DNA from: Acinetobacter colistiniresistens
Lineage (GTDB): Bacteria > Pseudomonadota > Gammaproteobacteria > Pseudomonadales > Moraxellaceae
Direction of reading: 5' to 3'
Length of the DNA: 64,000 nucleotides
NCBI RefSeq assembly: GCF_000413935.1
Contig: NZ_KE340376.1
Location: 4,091 to 68,090 of the forward strand
A program made the translations under genes and the position numbers. The first letter of the stretch is position 1; each line of letters starts with the position of its first letter. The notes below the pieces were generated by a model. That model ran no database searches. It worked only from the letters and a program-made list of their open reading frames with translations, and was not told the DNA's origin. Shown here in pieces: positions 61,019 to 64,000 of this stretch.

Positions 61019-61825
61019 TTATTTCACTTTCATTTTGCGAATCATCTTATACAACAAGTTGGGTGACAATCGAGAGACCAACACACCCAATTGTTCTTTT
61101 TTCCCACCGACGACAATATATTGCTCGCCTGCCATTAAGGATTCCACCACCCGTTCAGCAAAAACATCGGCATCGAGACCATTTTCAATGGCTTCATCCT
61201 GATGCCCTTGGGGTTTTCCTTCACCATTCAGGGCATTAAAAGAGACATTGGTTTTAACAAAACCAGGAAAGACCACCGAGACTTCAACCCCTTCTGGCGC
61301 AACTTCGGCACGTAGACTATTGGCCCACATGTGAATGGCCGCTTTTGCGGCAGAATAAGTTGCACGATATTGCGTACCCAACAAGCCTGCCACACTGGAA
61401 ACAAACACCACCCGACCTGATTTTTGTTGCAGCAAGGTCGGTAATACGGTTTTGGTAAAGAAGACTTGGGAAAAATAATCCACCTCCATAATGGCACGTT
61501 CAGTGTGCATGGTGGTGTCTTGAATCAGGGCCCGTTGACTCAAACCCGCATTATTGATTAACCAATCAATCCGTCCCTTACAGGCCAAAACCTGTTCATG
61601 GGCATGGCGGACTTGGGCTTCATCAGTAATGTCTGCTGCAATCGAAAGGTGTTGTTCAGGTTTAAGTAAACCCACCCGTACCGCTTCCAATTCATCATAA
61701 CGACGTGAAGTGAGGACTACTTGTGCGCCTTGCAAGGCACATTCCCGTGCCAAGGCTTTGCCTAAACCAGAAGAAGCGCCTGTAATCCAGACTACTTTAT
61801 TTTCAAGCGTTTTGAGTTTTGCCAT
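61019..61825 (-). CDS. Short-chain dehydrogenase/reductase
   Basis: A 268-residue classical SDR. NAD(P) motif TGASSGLG (about 15-22), NNAG (about 91-94), Ser in VFVSSVAGLLG, and YSAAK (about 156-160) give an intact catalytic set; TSRR after strand 2 suggests NADPH. The C-terminal end is basic and hydrophobic (LLYKMIRKMKVK) and may touch the membrane, as in acylglycerone-type reductases. Substrate unknown. It follows one of the tandem unknowns by 13 bases. Confidence 0.88.
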   Translation of the reverse strand: MAKLKTLENKVVWITGASSGLGKALARECALQGAQVVLTSRRYDELEAVRVGLLKPEQHLSIAADITDEAQVRHAHEQVLACKGRIDWLINNAGLSQRALIQDTTMHTERAIMEVDYFSQVFFTKTVLPTLLQQKSGRVVFVSSVAGLLGTQYRATYSAAKAAIHMWANSLRAEVAPEGVEVSVVFPGFVKTNVSFNALNGEGKPQGHQDEAIENGLDADVFAERVVESLMAGEQYIVVGGKKEQLGVLVSRLSPNLLYKMIRKMKVK

Positions 61826-61838
61826 TTTGATATTCTAC

Positions 61839-62501
61839 CTATGCTTGCTGACGCATAAACTTAAGAAAGTAATCCACATATGTTGCAGCCAACTGCTGAT
61901 CAATTTGTGAACCTAATTTTTCCAGACGCTTATAACCAAGATGAGTGGTCATATTAATCACTCCATTTAAGGTTTTATCGACCACAAAATTGAACTTCAA
62001 ACATTTCTTCGGTTCGCGGATTAAATGAGTCACCCCAACATCAATCACTTCGGTTAATAATTTCAATGCTTTTAAAATTTCAGCATGATCACCCTGTATA
62101 AGTTTCTGACTGGATGCTTGGATCTGCTCAGCCAATTGCTGCTTAACAGGATAAGTCATATAAATACGTTCATCTTCAAGATATAAGGTTTTAGAAAGAT
62201 ATTCGACCAAAGGAATTAAGCGGTCATTGCCAAAGAACGAGATTGACCATGGCATATACTTGCGAATAGCCTCTAAAATTTGTTGTATGACTTTTTCAGA
62301 TTCACCCGTTTGTGAATGCTGTTGGTTTTCTTGTAATAGCACCATAAAAACCTGTTCAATCACTTCACAAGCCATTTCAGATAAAACATTACCTAAAGCA
62401 TTGGCCTGACTCTCTTTATTTCCTTGTAATAACTGCGTCCGAATATGTGCAAATCTTGCATAAGTATCCGCATGAATATTTAAAAAAACGGCGGTCTTCA
62501 T
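61839..62501 (-). CDS. Conserved protein of unknown function, tandem copy B
   Basis: A 220-residue, helix-rich, soluble protein with no signal peptide or membrane segment and no motif I recognise. It shares with its neighbour at 62614 the blocks LSEMACEVIEQVF, KVIQQILEAIRKYMPWSI..FGNDRL, and LIREPKKCLKFNFVVDKTLN; roughly half the aligned residues agree. It is the first gene before the SDR and DPH6-like genes, so those three probably form an operon. Confidence 0.7.
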   Translation of the reverse strand: MKTAVFLNIHADTYARFAHIRTQLLQGNKESQANALGNVLSEMACEVIEQVFMVLLQENQQHSQTGESEKVIQQILEAIRKYMPWSISFFGNDRLIPLVEYLSKTLYLEDERIYMTYPVKQQLAEQIQASSQKLIQGDHAEILKALKLLTEVIDVGVTHLIREPKKCLKFNFVVDKTLNGVINMTTHLGYKRLEKLGSQIDQQLAATYVDYFLKFMRQQA

Positions 62502-62529
62502 TCTAATAACCCTAATTTTTAGATCGCAT

Positions 62530-62557
62530 AAAAAAGAGCTTGTGATACAAGCCCTTT
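62530..62557 (-). terminator. Terminator between the two tandem unknowns
   Basis: On the minus strand AAAAGGGCTTGT, ATC, ACAAGCTCTTTTTT (one wobble pair), ending the upstream copy about 55 bases after its stop. Confidence 0.8.
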
Positions 62558-62613
62558 TATCAGATCAACTTTTCTATCATTTTTTGCGTTGTACCCGCCG
62601 AATTTAGCACACT

Positions 62614-63294
62614 CTAATCTGTATCAACATGCATAAATGCTAAAAAATGCTTGACGCAATCCGTTGCAGCATTTTGGTCCACCTGATTGCCCATTTTTTC
62701 TAAACGCTTATAGCTTAAATGTGCCGTCATATTAATCACCCCATTTAAGGTTTTATCCACTACGGTATTAAAATTCAGGCATTTTTTCGGTTCACGAATC
62801 AAGCTAGTCACGCCTAAATCGACAATTTGAATCAAGGTTTGGAACACATCGACCATATCACTGATTTCATTATTTTTGAGTTGCGTAACGAGCGTATGTG
62901 CTTGCTGAACCAATTGCCGATCAATTGGATAAGACACATATACCAACTCATCGTGATACTTGATCATATTGGAAAAATAATTGGCAAATGGACAGAGACG
63001 CTCATTGCCAAATAAGGCAATCGACCATGGCATATATTTGCGTACCGCAGCAATAATCTGTTGAATCACCCTTTCAGATTCAGCCGTATATTTTTGTGTT
63101 AACTGATTCGGTTGGCGATTTTGGATCAATAACACGGAAAAGACCTGCTCGACAATCTCACAGGCAATTTCTGACAGCACTTCACCCAAGATACGAGACT
63201 GGCTTTCATGCGTGCCCGCATTCAGTTGCTGACGAATGCTTTCAAATTGTCCATGTGTAACGTCATTAATTTTCAACAGGATTGAATAAGTCAT
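62614..63294 (-). CDS. Conserved protein of unknown function, tandem copy A
   Basis: A 226-residue paralogue of the protein at 61839, with LSEIACEIVEQVF, RVIQQIIAAVRKYMPWSIALFGNERL and LIREPKKCLNFNTVVDKTLN at matching places. The basic REPKKC segment followed by VVDKTLNGVINMT is the best conserved part and might be a functional site. I chose the ATG at 63294, with AAGGTG upstream, over the GTG at 63303. No known family could be named. Confidence 0.7.
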   Translation of the reverse strand: MTYSILLKINDVTHGQFESIRQQLNAGTHESQSRILGEVLSEIACEIVEQVFSVLLIQNRQPNQLTQKYTAESERVIQQIIAAVRKYMPWSIALFGNERLCPFANYFSNMIKYHDELVYVSYPIDRQLVQQAHTLVTQLKNNEISDMVDVFQTLIQIVDLGVTSLIREPKKCLNFNTVVDKTLNGVINMTAHLSYKRLEKMGNQVDQNAATDCVKHFLAFMHVDTD

Positions 63295-63303
63295 GAGCAG
63301 CAC

Positions 63304-63616
63304 CTTTTTTAGTTTTTCGCATTTTTATATTGTTGTTTTAAGCATCAATATTTTTAAGTTATGTGATGCATTAGACAAATTTAATCCTATTTGTATAAAA
63401 ATCCAACGCCTTTCATCGGCTTTTTTAGAAAAAATGAAGTCTATAAAGACGTTATCGCAATTGAGTAGCCAGTTAGCGGTAATCAAAACCATTTTATGAA
63501 GATGTACTAAACACCCTTCTATAACAGTTCAAAAAACCGCAAATTAGTCATTCTTTAAGCGGCTTTTATCATTCGCATCCGCTCAGGCTGAAATGCCTAC
63601 AGAAGCGAGGATTTTT
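63304..63616. other. Gap before valS
   Basis: A short frame on the plus strand here (63293-63499) has no ribosome binding site and no recognisable product. A weak AACCGC...GCGG stem (63535-63552) ends in TTTT. The remainder holds the divergent promoters. Confidence 0.4.
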
Positions 63617-63625
63617 TGCTACAAT
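63617..63625 (+). promoter_or_regulatory. Extended -10 of the valS promoter
   Basis: TGCTACAAT, an extended -10, 38 bases before the valS start codon. Confidence 0.5.
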
Positions 63626-63662
63626 AGATCTAATTTTTTATTCAATTTTAATCTTCTGTACT

Positions 63663-64000
63663 ATGACTGACGCTCAATCTGCTCAAAATATTGCAACCAC
63701 TTACGATCCAACTGAGATCGAAAAGAAATGGTATCAAATCTGGGAACAACAAGGTTATTTCAAACCCTCAGGTCAAGGTGAATCATTCTGTATCATGATT
63801 CCGCCACCGAACGTCACTGGTAGCCTGCACATGGGGCATGGTTTTAACAATGCCATCATGGATGCACTGACCCGTTACAATCGTATGATGGGTAAAAACA
63901 CCTTATGGCAACCCGGGACTGACCATGCAGGGATTGCAACGCAGATGGTGGTCGAGCGTCAATTGGGTGCACAAGGTATCAGCCGTCATGACTTAGGCCG
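63663..64000 (+). CDS. valS: Valyl-tRNA synthetase, N-terminal part (runs off the right edge)
   Basis: The frame opens with ATG at 63663 ([20 protein letters not shown]) and stays open for 112 codons to the edge. The class I ATP motif is [20 protein letters not shown], with HMGH at residues 57-60, and [22 protein letters not shown] follows, the usual ValS segment. Full-length ValS is about 950-970 residues, so most of it lies outside the window. Confidence 0.93.
   Translation, partial: MTDAQSAQNIATTYDPTEIEKKWYQIWEQQGYFKPSGQGESFCIMIPPPNVTGSLHMGHGFNNAIMDALTRYNRMMGKNTLWQPGTDHAGIATQMVVERQLGAQGISRHDLG

Noticed and set aside
63293..63499. Plus-strand frame of 68 codons before valS
   Set aside because: No ribosome binding site and no family resemblance.

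Overview
The window is chromosomal DNA of an Acinetobacter species (Moraxellaceae). The base composition is AT-rich with AT-loaded intergenic regions. The gene order gltA / sdhCDAB / sucAB-lpd-sucCD, an AdeIJK-type RND pump, the start of a Bap-like adhesin and several Acinetobacter-type conserved unknowns all point to the genus; the species cannot be fixed from the sequence alone. No rRNA, tRNA, CRISPR array, insertion sequence or prophage gene is seen. This is mostly core genome with a few accessory-looking spots.

Layout. 1-890: the 5' end of a very large Bap-like adhesin, minus strand, running off the left edge. 1351-4994 (minus): CPA1 Na+/H+ antiporter, YpfJ-type zinc metallopeptidase, DUF808 membrane protein. 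5160-10824 (plus): trpS, an sRNA candidate resembling Aar of A. baylyi, a YqiJ/YqiK (flotillin) pair, and a Tat-exported PhoD alkaline phosphatase behind a Pho-box-like site. 10922-22797 (minus): the TCA block sdhCDAB then sucAB-lpd-sucCD, with gltA divergent at 23698. The block is punctuated by terminators after sdhB and after lpd and by an 11-bp hairpin before lpd, so it is probably several overlapping transcription units.

25086-35241: DKNYY protein, DUF1289 protein, trhO, DedA protein, a LysR regulator broken by one in-frame stop beside its divergent LysE-type exporter gene, UPF0149 protein, a small acidic protein, rpoD, and the ybeD-lipB pair. 35323-42393: an SCP2-like protein with an iron alcohol dehydrogenase, an APC permease, a lipoprotein with a (Pro-Thr)17 linker and five BLIP-like repeats, a flavodoxin-type reductase divergent from an HxlR regulator plus VOC protein, and trmL. 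42414-42501 is an 88-bp palindromic repeat element beside cysG, followed by serS, an RsiV/DUF3298 lipoprotein, lolA, a pirin, rplU-rpmA, ispB and a Gcr-type membrane protein.

52225-59374: an unexplained structured intergenic region with two mini-ORFs, then PAP2 phosphatase-adeI-adeJ-adeK driven by a promoter buried in a 24-bp perfect palindrome, the likely repressor operator. 59483-63294: two tandem UPF0145 genes, a DPH6-like ATP pyrophosphatase, an SDR, and two tandem paralogues of unknown function. valS begins at 63663 and runs off the right edge.

The best candidates for undescribed biology are the riboregulator-like region at 52225-52518, the five-repeat BLIP-like lipoprotein at 39039, the tandem unknown pair at 61839-63294, and the palindromic element at 42414. 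Several gene starts were moved from the longest possible ORF to a start with a ribosome binding site; each entry says where.
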